This document shows positions 52,848 to 64,000 of a stretch of 64,000 nt of DNA, in pieces (within the stretch, counting starts at the first letter, position 1; each line of letters starts with the position of its first letter). The stretch is from Linepithema humile (taxonomy: Eukaryota; Arthropoda; Insecta; Hymenoptera; Formicidae). The stretch covers positions 17,735,656 to 17,799,655 of the forward strand of contig NC_090130.1 of assembly GCF_040581485.1 (NCBI RefSeq), in the 5' to 3' direction. Position numbers and translations under genes: made by a program. The notes under the pieces are model-generated. The model made no database searches. It was not told the origin of the DNA and saw only the letters and a program-made list of their open reading frames with translations.

Positions 52848-55800
52848 CTGAAAATTAAGATACCGATTGGTATAATAATACAGTAACATAAAAAGTTAAT
52901 ATAAAAGATAAAAAATTAAATATAAAATGTAAACAACACAAAGTTGCGAAGCTACGATCGTGGATAATGATGTGTGGGAATCGTTTATTTCGCGATTTTT
53001 GCAGGAATTATTAGGTCGGTCGCTTAATGGCACGGAAACCCGTGAATCGCGTTATCCGATGAAATCAATACTCCCCAGCGCCTAAGTAATCAAGGTATCT
53101 GACTTGCAGGTCTTCCGGGGGGAGTAGATTCTCGTAGCAGTTCCCCGGCAAGTTATCGGCGGGAACTTTGGCTCCTGAGATTTCGGAGTGTGCCGGGACA
53201 GACGGCAACATTTCGGTCTGTCAGGTCTCTTCGGACAAAAAGTGCTGAAGTCGGGATAATCTTTCAAGGTAAACTCCGCTCCGTGCAAACGATTCACGCT
53301 TGATTGACGCGCTCAAATTTGCTCAACAGCTTTGATATCGTGCACATATTCGCGTATATCGATACTGGCATCGATGGATAAGGGATCGCCGCGTGTTCTA
53401 TGGACCGTGATGACGAATCATATGACAGATAAGCACGATTTAGTATTTAAAAAAAATGTATTCGCTTAAAAACTTCTAGTGATACAAAAATAAAATTATA
53501 CATGTCTTCAGTCGTAAATTGGATTAATTAGAAGATATTAGAAAATAACCGTTATTTACAAATTAAATATTCCAAAATATCTAACATTTTATCAAATAAC
53601 AGAAAATATTAGATAAAAGCTATTCTGCGTAAATCACTATTGTTTTATTATAATATTGGATCGATTAATGATATTCAAAAAGTTTCTTCGGATGTTTCGA
53701 TAAAAATAGAAGCAAAAATCCGAAGGAAATGTTTGATCAGCCCTGTATAACGCTCTTTTATTGAAAATAAAACAAAAAATATATTTAAAATTATAATTGC
53801 CTTTTAAGAGCAGTTCCGAGTAATTTCAGACAAAAAGTATACTTTGTCATGCATTCTCATTCAAGTGTCAGCAGTAAATAATGCAGGAGCGAGTAAGAAA
53901 CAGAGTTTAATTGAAGCCGTGTTGGCGGTAACTCGAATAAGACCAGAATGTTCTCATGTAAGCAGATTTTGTATCCTCGGGGACGACACCGTGTGACTAT
54001 CCCAAGCAACACACTGCGAATACACCGTTGCAATAGCTCAAAGTTAAGCGCGCATGTTCCGTTGGTAAGACCACTACCATGACAGCCGACTATAATATCG
54101 TCGCGATATAATATCACGTCGTGCATGAAGAAATAGATACTGCGATAACAAGATTGTTTGCACGATAACGTAATGCAAATTCAAACGTGGTGACCTACTT
54201 CGCGAATATTAAGCAACTTATCGATGTTTCGACATTGTTATTGCCTATGTATTATCCTATTATTATCCTTCCTTCGCAAATAATTAATAAATTGCGACAA
54301 ATTGTCACAAGTGTTCGACTTCCGAAAAACTTCGCAATTACTGGAAAGCACTTCGTGCGCGATACTGAAAGACAGTTAAAGAGGATAGTTAAAGCTGTGA
54401 AGCGTTCTCCTCTCTTTATCTCGTTCTCTCTCTGCTTGAGTTGAAAATAATAAGCAGAATATTTCTCGCGGTTTCTGGCGTGACTCGTTGCAGCTCAAAT
54501 TATTAACACTCCGCGTACATCGGGGACAGACTTTCATGGGAGTCGTTTGAAACGGTGGTTTTAATTAAAATAGCATTTCGTACGTTCCTCCGCTTTTCGC
54601 AATTTCACGGGCAACACGCGAGAGAAAGAGAAAGAGAGAGAGAGAGAAGGAGAAAGAAAGAGAAAGAGAGCCGTATTTCTTTTATGAAATTGACATCGTG
54701 AGAAGCTATAAAACACACATTATCACGAGATACATTTCAAGAGGTTACAATGAGAAGACAGTCTGTGAATATCCATCAAAGTGAAAAAGCGAGACGTCGT
54801 TTACGATCGTGCAACGTGAACTGCGCGCCATTTACAGATTGCTAACTAGGGAATTAACGTAGCTCGACTTAATGTTCGTTGTTTAGCGAATACCGAGGAA
54901 GATTGCGTTTCTAGGGAACGAGATGTCACATGCGAAAATGCACGACGCAATTTCTCACTGCCAACCGCGTCGCGGTTTTGGACTTAACGGCATAATATTA
55001 TCTACCTTTCGACGGCGAGTGTTATAGTAATTTATAGCCTCACGTTCACATGTCCTTTTAATGAAACGTAGAATGTACAAAAAGATATTTTATAATATTT
55101 TCGCACAATAATTAGCAATAATTATGTGATAAAAATAGAAACGACACAGATCACTACTGACTATGAGGGAAAATAAGGATCTGAGGATTGTCGTACGAAT
55201 CTTGAAAAAGAATTTCACCGATATAATTGGCTGTATCACTTGTAGGGTTCTGTAGAGCGTGGAACGAGAAAAAAAATTGTAAGTCAAACCGAGCACGGTG
55301 GTTATTCGACGATGAGGATAATTTCTCCGGGGAGTCCGAGGACGACCGCGCCTGCTCCCAGTGAGAGACGAGTTATTATATCGGCTTTTATACACTTTAA
55401 TGACGGCCACTTACGATTGGCGCTCGAAACGTCAATATGCTCGTCTCGATACCGCGAAATATTGCGCTGAGTCGACGCGAGGAAAGGAAGCCGTCAGCGA
55501 CTACTTTTGCTTCCACCTTTTTCGCTTCTCGCCTTGAGTGGATAGCGCGGTGACAGACGATCGAAATAATTGGAACGTCGGCTGTCTTAAACATGCGCAT
55601 TTCAAAAAGATGGCCGAATGAATATTGGAGGCGCTCGAGCGGCGACCGTAGGATTCGATTTAGAAGTACTTTGAAATATTTGAAACGCTTTAGAATATAG
55701 ATACGTTTTCAACTATGTAAAAGATACCCGGTGGCGTATTTAATGATATTCCGGGAGAGATAACTTCTCTTGCGGAACAATTATATTCTAAGAAAGAAGA

Positions 55801-57549
55801 AGAAAATGTAACAATCGCTTTTGTGTGAAGTTTCGTGTAAAAAGTTGCGTAGTTAATTCTCCGAAACTTACTACAATCTTATGCATGATATTCCAAAGAA
55901 AGGATATCTCTTAAGACAATCTCAAGGTCGTTTTAAACATAAAATCCCATAATAAATTAATAATAAAAAAACTGTAATAATAAAAATTAGCAATAAATTG
56001 TTATTAAATTTTCAATTATATATTAAATTTTCTAATTATTATCTTGCGAGATAATAAAAAGCAATCAATTTCATAAATCTATTGATTTCGTGTCAAGACC
56101 ATCTCTATATTTGTCAGTCATATTGTTTTGTGAAAAATACAAACTACAAAAATCAAGAATTGCGAAAGCAAAAACCGAATTGGCGTTTGTTGTTCTTCCG
56201 GAGTACGATAACTGCTCTAAATGGACTTTAAAATAATAGTTGCCAAACACGAGGTGTGTTGAGTGCTTTAACAACCGTATATATCAGAATGCAGTATTTA
56301 AAAAATGTTATAACCCAATAACAATATAAAAATAAAACTTAGAAACATCCACAGAGTTGACTAAATAATTTTGTTTTGCAGAACGAATAAAGCGTCAAAG
56401 TTTCAAAGTCGTACGACGCGCGGTTCTAGGTATGTATGCGTTGTGTACGTCTATCGATTTTTTTTTTACTGCGCAACCTCTATCATTGGTAACACAATAA
56501 AACGCGTTGTAACGCCAAACGTAACTATTTTGAGACGCGTGCCGTTACATTTTACGACAACGGCTCCGCTTTACTAGCGGGAGATAAATTTGCGGAATGT
56601 GCGAGATACACGCAGGGTTCTCGTTACCCGCGCCAAGAATTTCGAAAGAATCCACTGTTTTCGGAAGATTCGCTCATCCCATTTGGGCATCGCTGGCCAA
56701 TGTGGAAGAAACGTCACAGAACTTCGGCGATCGTCGAGTTATTTGAAAAGTTTTCGAAGACTTTCGCCGTGTTTGGGCGGAATTCATAAAACGAGCTTCC
56801 TTTCTCTTGTTCTTTCTTCGCATGTGTTGTTGATCTAGCCGTTGTATAAAACATACACGCCTGACCGGACGCGTTGAGATGGGGAAGGTCGTTCATGAAA
56901 TTCTCATTATAACAGGGAGAAGCGGTTCTTCCACGCACTTCCTTGTAACGATACACCACGTGGTGAAATACCTGCGAAAGGATGTCCGCAAAATATGGCC
57001 GCGGTCGAGTGTAATTTTCGCGAACGTTTCGCTGCCCTCCTTGTAGATTTCTTCAACTTCCTCGTAATTACCGAACGGTCGGATCGTGCGAAGAATTTTA
57101 TTCTCCGTGGGCAAAATCATTTAAAATACGTGGTTAAAATTGCAGAGGAAAAGCAGTGGGCTTGTTTGGTAAAATCTGGAAATACGTGAGGGAAATTATC
57201 AATTCCTCAACAATATTCGGGATACGTGAGAAAAATGACTCGTAGTCACTCGCGAGATTATATGAAACGCGTGAGAGAAATTACTGACGGTCGATTATAC
57301 TTGAGGTATGCAATGGTGATGACAAACGCTTTTCTGAAAACTTATAATACGTAAAAATGAGAAGCTACGACAATCGAGAGACAATCTAAAAGATTGGATT
57401 CTGACATTATCGTAATATATGTCATGTATTGTGCGAAATATATATGGCGTGTCCCAAAATTCGCAAATCAAAATAGGAGAAAAGTTTTCAAAGTATTAAA
57501 TAATAAATTTTTTATTCTAAACAATAGTTTTTGAAATAAAAAATTCCGC
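52848..57549. other. Receptor upstream intron or flank, no gene seen
   Basis: Mixed AT-rich and CpG-rich DNA with an impure GA tract at 54620-54670. Small open frames on both strands show no domain and no splice-bounded glutamate-receptor peptide. At 57440-57463 the string TATATGGCGTGTCCCAAAAT resembles a decayed mariner tip, but no partner end was found. Confidence 0.5.
54620..54670. repeat. Impure GA-rich tract
   Basis: Irregular GAGA/GAAA repeats of about 50 bp in receptor flank or intron, a shorter and older relative of the pure array at 16126-16500. Confidence 0.85.
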
Positions 57550-57764
57550 TATCCCGAGTCAAAATTTAGCACCTATATTGAACCTTAATCTTTTATTTTG
57601 AGGTAGGCATAAGAGAGTCAAAGTAGATGTTATGCATTGTATCGTATGTATATAATAGCACCTACTTTGGCGCTATAATATGTCCGAAATTTCCTTTTTT
57701 CCTGCTAAAGCTTCAAAGTAGGGTTTAGTTAAAACCCTCCGTTGACCCGCTTTAGACCCTGAAA

Positions 57765-58170
57765 ATATATAGATTCCTTTTTGCCAGCACTACTTTTATG
57801 ATATTATCAAGAAATTCTAATGATTGCAAATGTTCACAATAAAAAAAAATACTAACTATAATTTTGATTAACGATAATTTTTAATAGCATACAATTTAAA
57901 AATATCATCAATCAATACCATTTAGTTGAATTTTATTATCTTTTGAAAATTTGTAATTATTAGAAATTTCTTGATAATATCAAAATATAATATCAAAATT
58001 CAACTATTGAGTATTAATTTCTAATATTTTTAAAAATTCTATGTTATTAAAAATTATCATCAATTAAAATTATATAGTTAGTAATTTTTTTTATTATTGT
58101 GAAGATTTTTGCAATCATTAGAATTTCTTGATAATATCATAAAACTAGTGCTGAAAATCCATATACCTTT
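57765..58170. repeat. Palindromic MITE-like repeat, about 405 bp
   Basis: CAGCACTACTTTTATGATAT at 57784 pairs with ATATCATAAAACTAGTGCTG ending at 58153. The arms continue inward through TTATCAAGAAATTCTAATGA and TAGTTAGTA-like blocks for roughly 140 bp each. There is no coding capacity. It appears nested inside the larger inverted-repeat element. Confidence 0.7.
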
Positions 58171-58673
58171 GTGATTATATTAAAAATATTAAATTAAGAT
58201 ATTAAATATAAAATAAGATATTAAAAACATTACATAATATTTATTGAATTAAATATTATTTATTAAGTATATGTAATACATATAGTTAAGAGTATATTAT
58301 TAAGTATAGTTAACATGCGTTAAAACAAGTTCAGACAGAAATATTTATACAGAAAAAGGTTCAAATTAAGACTGAAACGTTTGATAATATTGTATCACTT
58401 AATAAAGCAATAATCAAAATGCAACCACATTATGCATATTGCTCGTATAGTTTTTCATTCTTATTTGAATTTTAACGAGTACATCTAAAATAGTTAACAT
58501 TTAATAAAAAAATTAATTTAAAAAAATTTTTTTGCGCTGAATCTTTTTCAGATATCATATCACTATTTTGAAGAAGGAAACGGAAAGGTATCAATATTAA
58601 TGAAAGTTGGAAATGCAACGAATTAAATATTTTTCTTTATGATTAAACATTATAATAACTTTTATAGGTCGAA

Positions 58674-58720
58674 TTTATCTAGTATATATATATATAGTGT
58701 ATATATATATACTAGATAAA
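58674..58720. repeat. TA-rich palindrome, 47 bp
   Basis: TTTATCTAGTATATATATAT and its inverse flank a few central bases, a likely cruciform-prone site. Confidence 0.8.
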
Positions 58721-58917
58721 AGTTCGAGGTTTAATGGAGGAGTTCTCGCAGTAATACAATCTATTTTGTGAGGCTCTATAGGTTTAAAGTAGTATTTCAA
58801 CATCAAATTATAGGAGATCAAGTTTTAAAAGAGGAGTTCTAGGTTCTAATTCCGTAAAAATAGGTTCATATAAGCTGTATGAGCATTAAAAGAGACGCTA
58901 AATTTCGACTCGGGATA

Positions 58918-61900
58918 TCACTTTAACTTATGCGTTTATGCACTTTATTGCACTGTTTAAGATGTTGTATTGTACGTATTTTAGATGTTGAAGTTTTATT
59001 TGACTACGTTCGAAACACAGTTTTATAATTTAACACAGTTTTATAAGTTATAAATATATTTTATAGCTCACGAAAATACTGTTGGAGCTGTCACCTTCAC
59101 CTTCGGTTATAAAAGTATAATACGACCACACCGCCTGGTTTTGACGGATCTCACATAAGAAGGATTTGACGTTTCACGCTTGAACTAGCGAACTTTACGA
59201 GACAAACCTACTTTAGAATAAGGAGAGAGTATCTTAAGCGAAATATATTTCACAGAAATAAAAAATGTTGAAAATACAAAGCGCATCTGCAGTATCAAAA
59301 AATTTAGCAAAAAATACTTTATGCTCGCATACAGCTAACGTTAAAAATGTCATAAATATTTTATTACAATTCTTACTATTTTGAATATTGAAATATTCCG
59401 CCAACATTCAAACGTTTATTGTTGTTATTTGGAGTTTATTCGCGAAATACACCCACGAAATCCACTATTAACTGCAAACTACAAAAATTTCTCGATGAAA
59501 GTGCCGGCTGCCATAAAGAAAAATGAAAATATGCGAACAGAGAGACTTTACTACTTTTTTTTTCACTTTGCATTGAAATATAAAAATGCAGGGTCGCGGG
59601 TTCAACGTGACGATTCGTCCTTCCGCTAGCGACTCCATTATTCTGGAGGTTTCGCGAGGAATGCGAATGGTGAAGAACGGTGAGCGTGAAGAAGGGAATA
59701 GCGCGGAAAGAGGGACGCGGGGATGGCTGTTCGATGGGGTGAGGGAGTCTTGGAAGTTCCACAATGGCCTGTGATGGGCCAGGTTGAAGGTTCATTGGCG
59801 ATTCTTGCAACGTAAGGACACGGAATCAGGTTGGCGGGTCTACGAAGCAGGCTCGAAACCGTTTCGGCCACTCGGTGTACTCTTTTTGCCTCTTCTTCGC
59901 GTGGAAAAAAGGACGAAAAGTGCTATCATCTCGCGGCAAAGCCGCTCTTTCTTTCTGTCATATTTCTTTCAAGAATGGACTGGAAATATTATACCGCAGA
60001 AAAATGAAAATCGACGCCGTGCTAACCGTGAAAAATTAATTCGCGCGCCGATTTCACCTCATGGTATTTCGATGGACTCTAGATGTAATTACGACGTCGG
60101 AATCTCGCTGCAGACTTCTCCTTGAATAATGGAAAGGAGCTGGAGCACATAATTCAGTGCGTATAAAGACCGCCGCGTGGAAGAATGTTCGCTTAATATC
60201 GCGTCATATTATCCCTGATATTATCTCGTCGTTATTTCAATCGGAAAGCTTCTCCAGCGTTTCATCAGCTGCGTACATATAATGCTCCGTTTGCAGAAAT
60301 ATTTTCAGAATATAACGTTTTAACGTAAATGTTTAACGAAACAATATAAAAATCTAACAGCGGATAACGGCAGAATATAATATTTAGAAAGCGATACTGT
60401 GTCTTGTTTTAATTTGAAAATAAAATAGAAAAATAGATTTCAAATTGAGAATAAATTCAAACGGTTGGAATAACATTTGCAAGCAATGCTTAGCCTGTTT
60501 CACAAGCGCCGTACATCATGACAATAGTTCTAAATCGTGTGTCTTACGACTGCGAAAGCAGACCCAGGCTAGCTCGCGCAACTATAATTTCCTTAGTTCG
60601 CTGTTAAACATCGCACAACTCTGTATATGCGGGGAACTTAACGTTGATATTACATCGTGCCACGGACACAGGGCTTCATTGTAAAGTCTATTCACTGTCT
60701 GCCGGCGAATTATGTAGAGCGCGTTTATTGTGCGAAGGTCTCTAACGCGCCGGCTTGATTTTGCTCATTCTGCGTGTGATATCTCTTTTAACCGTGTGTC
60801 AGTGGGAGAAACTAATTAAATTCGAGAAGATAAGTGCAAGCTCGGATGGATAAATGGGTAGCGAAAACGAGCGGTGTGATTTAGATGCGTGTCAAGTGGA
60901 ATAATTCAGTGTTCGGTAATATTTTAATGAAAACTTTATATTAAAAAAGTTTTGCTAAAAGTGATCTATGTATTATATGACACATTGTGAATATATATCG
61001 AAATTTAATACTTAAAAAAATCATTAATATTTCGGCCATCATTTTTAAATTCCAAAACAAAATGTCTACAGAAAAATGCCTGAGAATTCTTACAAAAGCT
61101 CGAAATTCCTCGATACTCTGTACGTATTCTATGCGAAATTCCATTTTCGTTTGAAATTGCAGAAGAAGCAAAGGTGTTTGAACTTTTCGACGGAGAACTG
61201 AATTGACATTCTGCAGCAGTCTAGAGGCATACAAAGAATAACGATTAAGGCATTCTTCAAACGCCAATATCCGTGAGCACAGAAATATTCGCACGCGAAA
61301 CGCTTAAATATTTTGCAATGTTATATAAATAGATTGAATTAGGAATAAATTAAACAAATTTGGCTCTCGCGTAACGTATTGGAATGTATTTGAATTTTTC
61401 GCACAAGTTAAATTACTACGCGAGAAAAGGGAATTTGTCCGTCTGATTAGATAGGATGCAGCGATTCGAAAAACGCGTAAAGTGGATAGTAGTTGTTACT
61501 CGTTGAGCAAGTTTCCGCGTCGTCGTAGCAACTCCACTTCGACGGAAAACGAGTAAAGTAATCGCGAATCGATATCAGTGGCTCTCTAAACTACTCGAAA
61601 GTTAAAAGAGATCTAGTGCCACGCTGTCTGGTTGCCGGGATCACCGTGAAACTCGCAACGGCATTTACTCGAATGAGTTAAATAAGTCAATTTCGCAAAC
61701 CAAAATCCGATGTCCATCTCTCGCCGTCAAAGGTGACTAAAAGATTTCATTCGGCAAAACTAAGCGACTTAATTTGTCTTAAATCCTCTTAAACTCAACA
61801 AAATATAATATGAGGTTTGACAAGTAAATTCAAAGAATGTTTCGTTCCTTAAAAACAATCAGTAGTATAGCTAACTTTGGCTAACTTGGAAGAAAAAGTA

Positions 61901-64000
61901 CTACAGTTTCTCGTCCTCGTGTTTTAACAGAAAGCAATGACGGATACATTACAGCAAATGTGAAATTTTTAGTAAACTTTTAACAAAAGAGAAAATTAGA
62001 TCCAGCAAAGTTTATAAGGGCTGAGCTAAAGGAGAGTGTAAAAAAAAGACGATATTTTTACGATATCGAAAACAGTAGTCACAAAAAGTGATCTCGAAAG
62101 ATAAGTTTCAAGAATGTTATCAAACGTGAAAAAAATTTATCTTTGTGTATTGTACATAAAAAAACCTATTTTGGAAGTGAAAAAACCAATATAAAAGTCA
62201 ATCGTCAATAAAGTACAAGAAGAAAAAAAAATTTATCGTCAGATTTCGTATAAGGATCGTTCTGCGATTTACACATGATCTTGCAGCGGTTGACACGATC
62301 GGGCGCAGCTTGATGCAAGAGTTTCCGGAATAAGGCCGTAACGTCGACAGTGAAACCACTCAAACGACAACGTCGCGACGATGTTCGATCCTGCAGGAAA
62401 GGCGAAATTCCTCGGAATGAATCGCGGGCTCGTAGCGGCAAACACGCTCGAGACGTGTACGATTTCACCGACCCGAATCTCTTACGCCTCGCGGATACAT
62501 AACGCGCCGAAATTGAAAGTGTAGGAAACACGTAGATCCCGGAGTTCCGGTAAATCTCTCGAGGAATTCAGTCGTCGGGCCTGGAAGGAGGTGGGATGCG
62601 CGGGGGCGAACGCGGACGAGGGGCATTAGTAGGGGGTCACGGACGTATTCTAATCGGCTTGTACGTGCACTTCCGCGCACCCTCACAAACAGCTAAGCTC
62701 GTTGTGGAAGGCGGTTAAGCTCGAGAGATGTTTTCATCGAAGGTGGTTAAATTCCAGGAAAATCCCGTGGAGGCGCGGAAATAAAATTATCGACAAGGGA
62801 GTAAAGTTGGATGGAAAAACTTGAGGTTGTTGTCGCTTCATTGGTTTAAATGTATTTGTCCATCGATAGTATCGTTGGACGTCGCCTCGTCACGCGTTTA
62901 ATGTTTTTTATATCGCCGTGCGACATTATTGCTGCGCATTATATTTGAATGTCACTGAGGGAATTTGTACCATGTATAATTCGATTCGCTTAATTTCGTT
63001 GTCGTGTTTCATATCTGTTGGGACACAGGATACATAGCGCTATTTCATACGAATAAATTGTAGCATGCAAATTTTAATGCAAAAGGTTGATAATTATCGT
63101 GCATACAATTAAATTGAATTTATAGCATAGCCGAGCACAAAGTGAGATAGTAATTTTATAGTAATATTATTACAGCTGTCGCGCTTGCATTCAACAAACC
63201 AATGTTCTAATCTAGAACAATTACAAAGCTGCATTTACTTCTGTTAATTACTTATTAAAATTAACTGTTGATATTTACGAACTATTTTACTAGTTTGGCG
63301 GTATATTATTTAGTATAGTATATTATTTTACATCGCGTATTATGGTATATATTATAATAAGTTATTTATTACACAAAATTATTATAATGTGTATTATAAT
63401 AAATCTTATTTAAAGGACGAATAGAGAACAATTTCAGAAAACACGAAATTATTGTAATATGTATTATAATAATTTCGTGTTTTCTGAAATTGTACGCTCA
63501 TCCTTTTCATTTAACGCTTCTTTATGCAATTATTCTCCTATTAAATGATGCTAGTAAGCAATTATCTCAATAATCGCAGCAATTTGTTTCGCGGCGAATT
63601 ATGGACAACTGCGATTTGCAAAAAACCGCCTGCGGAGACGGAATGTCTTGTAAAATATTTCTTGCGACACGACAAATGTCTCTAGACGGCGGATTCGGCG
63701 ACGATCTCGCAGAAGATCACGTATTGCAGCACGAACCGCGGTGAGGACTCACGTGCTGCGATGATCAGTCACAGGAATATTCCGGCGTCGTGGAACGCAC
63801 ATTTATAGCGCGCGATCCCTCTCTCGCATTGCTGCTAGTGCCGTTCCTAATTCAGCGCAAATCGCTTCCATCCGAAGGATCTGCCGACCACTCATCTCAT
63901 CACTTGTTATTTCCGCCAAATTATGGGCGAGATAATTTAAGCGCGCATTGCAGTCTCGCTTTGCATAATTAATTCATACGTCTTTTGCCGGCGCGATAGA
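58918..64000. other. Non-coding right end, no gene seen
   Basis: Alternating AT-rich and CpG-rich DNA. Open frames are short, overlap in antisense (for example around 59440-59870) and carry no recognisable motif. The 5' exons of the receptor (signal peptide, first lobe) could lie here as short exons, but I could not identify them. Confidence 0.5.
63428..63493. repeat. 66-bp perfect-arm hairpin
   Basis: ACAATTTCAGAAAACACGAA and its continuation (63428-63453) form a 26-bp perfect inverted repeat with 63468-63493 around a 14-nt loop. Outside, AAAGGACGA and its near-inverse (TCATCCTTTT) extend the symmetry. It could be a small MITE or a cruciform site. Confidence 0.8.

Larger units (their letters stand above)
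57550..58917. mobile_element. Possible 1.37-kb inverted-repeat DNA element, unclassified
   Basis: The ends TATCCCGAGTCAAAATTTAGC and GCTAAATTTCGACTCGGGATA are inverted copies with one mismatch over 21 bp. The interior is AT-rich with no transposase and includes a palindromic repeat (about 57765-58170) and a TA-rich palindrome at 58674-58720. No convincing target duplication is seen, so class and exact borders are open. Confidence 0.45.

Noticed and set aside
53082..53297. Minus-strand 71-codon frame close to the first receptor exon seen
   Set aside because: No kainate-receptor motif and the splice phase cannot be satisfied; likely intronic.
59436..59871. Several overlapping frames on both strands
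   Set aside because: Mutually antisense and without motifs; typical of a CpG-rich patch.

Overview
The window looks like a piece of a hymenopteran insect nuclear genome, most likely an ant. This is inferred from short conserved exons separated by very long AT-rich introns, GT-AG splice sites, abundant undepleted CpG (many CGCG runs), long GA/CT microsatellites and insect-type DNA transposons. No rRNA, tRNA or bacterial operon structure was seen.

Host gene. The only host gene I can identify runs on the minus strand across most of the window. It is a kainate-type ionotropic glutamate receptor subunit. Five exons are recognisable in N-to-C order: 52672-52847, 52204-52257, 51973-52133 and 27751-27903 (amino-terminal domain), then 6554-6757 (start of the S1 ligand-binding half). 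All five splice in compatible phase. The signal peptide and first exons should lie to the right of 52848 and the transmembrane exons to the left of 6554. I did not find either, nor the linker exon(s) expected between 6758 and 27750. The exon at 51973-52133 is 161 bp where phase and homology demand 165, an apparent 4-bp deletion that breaks the frame.

Mobile DNA fills the introns. (1) At 1123-1587 lies a palindromic MITE with mariner-like ends. (2) At 9900-12888 lies a mariner-type element with an intact, two-intron transposase (354 aa, D156/D247/D289, i.e. DD41D). It is built as a fold-back: its left half is an inverted, internally deleted copy of its right half, giving arms of about 925 bp. 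(3) At 42923-51468 lies an 8.5-kb CACTA/EnSpm (CMC) element with CACTG ends. It encodes a zinc-finger transposase, split by a one-base frame change in an A8 run, and a second spliced protein that starts with a CIDE-N-like domain. The second gene has been broken by a 411-bp hAT-type MITE with a clear 8-bp duplication, and another palindromic MITE sits in the element's 3' flank. (4) At 57550-58917 is a possible 1.4-kb inverted-repeat element with a nested palindrome.

Simple repeats include an apparently perfect 375-bp (AG)n tract at 16126-16500, a 225-bp (TC)n tract at 4821-5045, and five degenerate copies of a roughly 93-bp tandem unit at 1624-2100. The remaining tens of kilobases are intronic or intergenic DNA in which I see no supportable gene.
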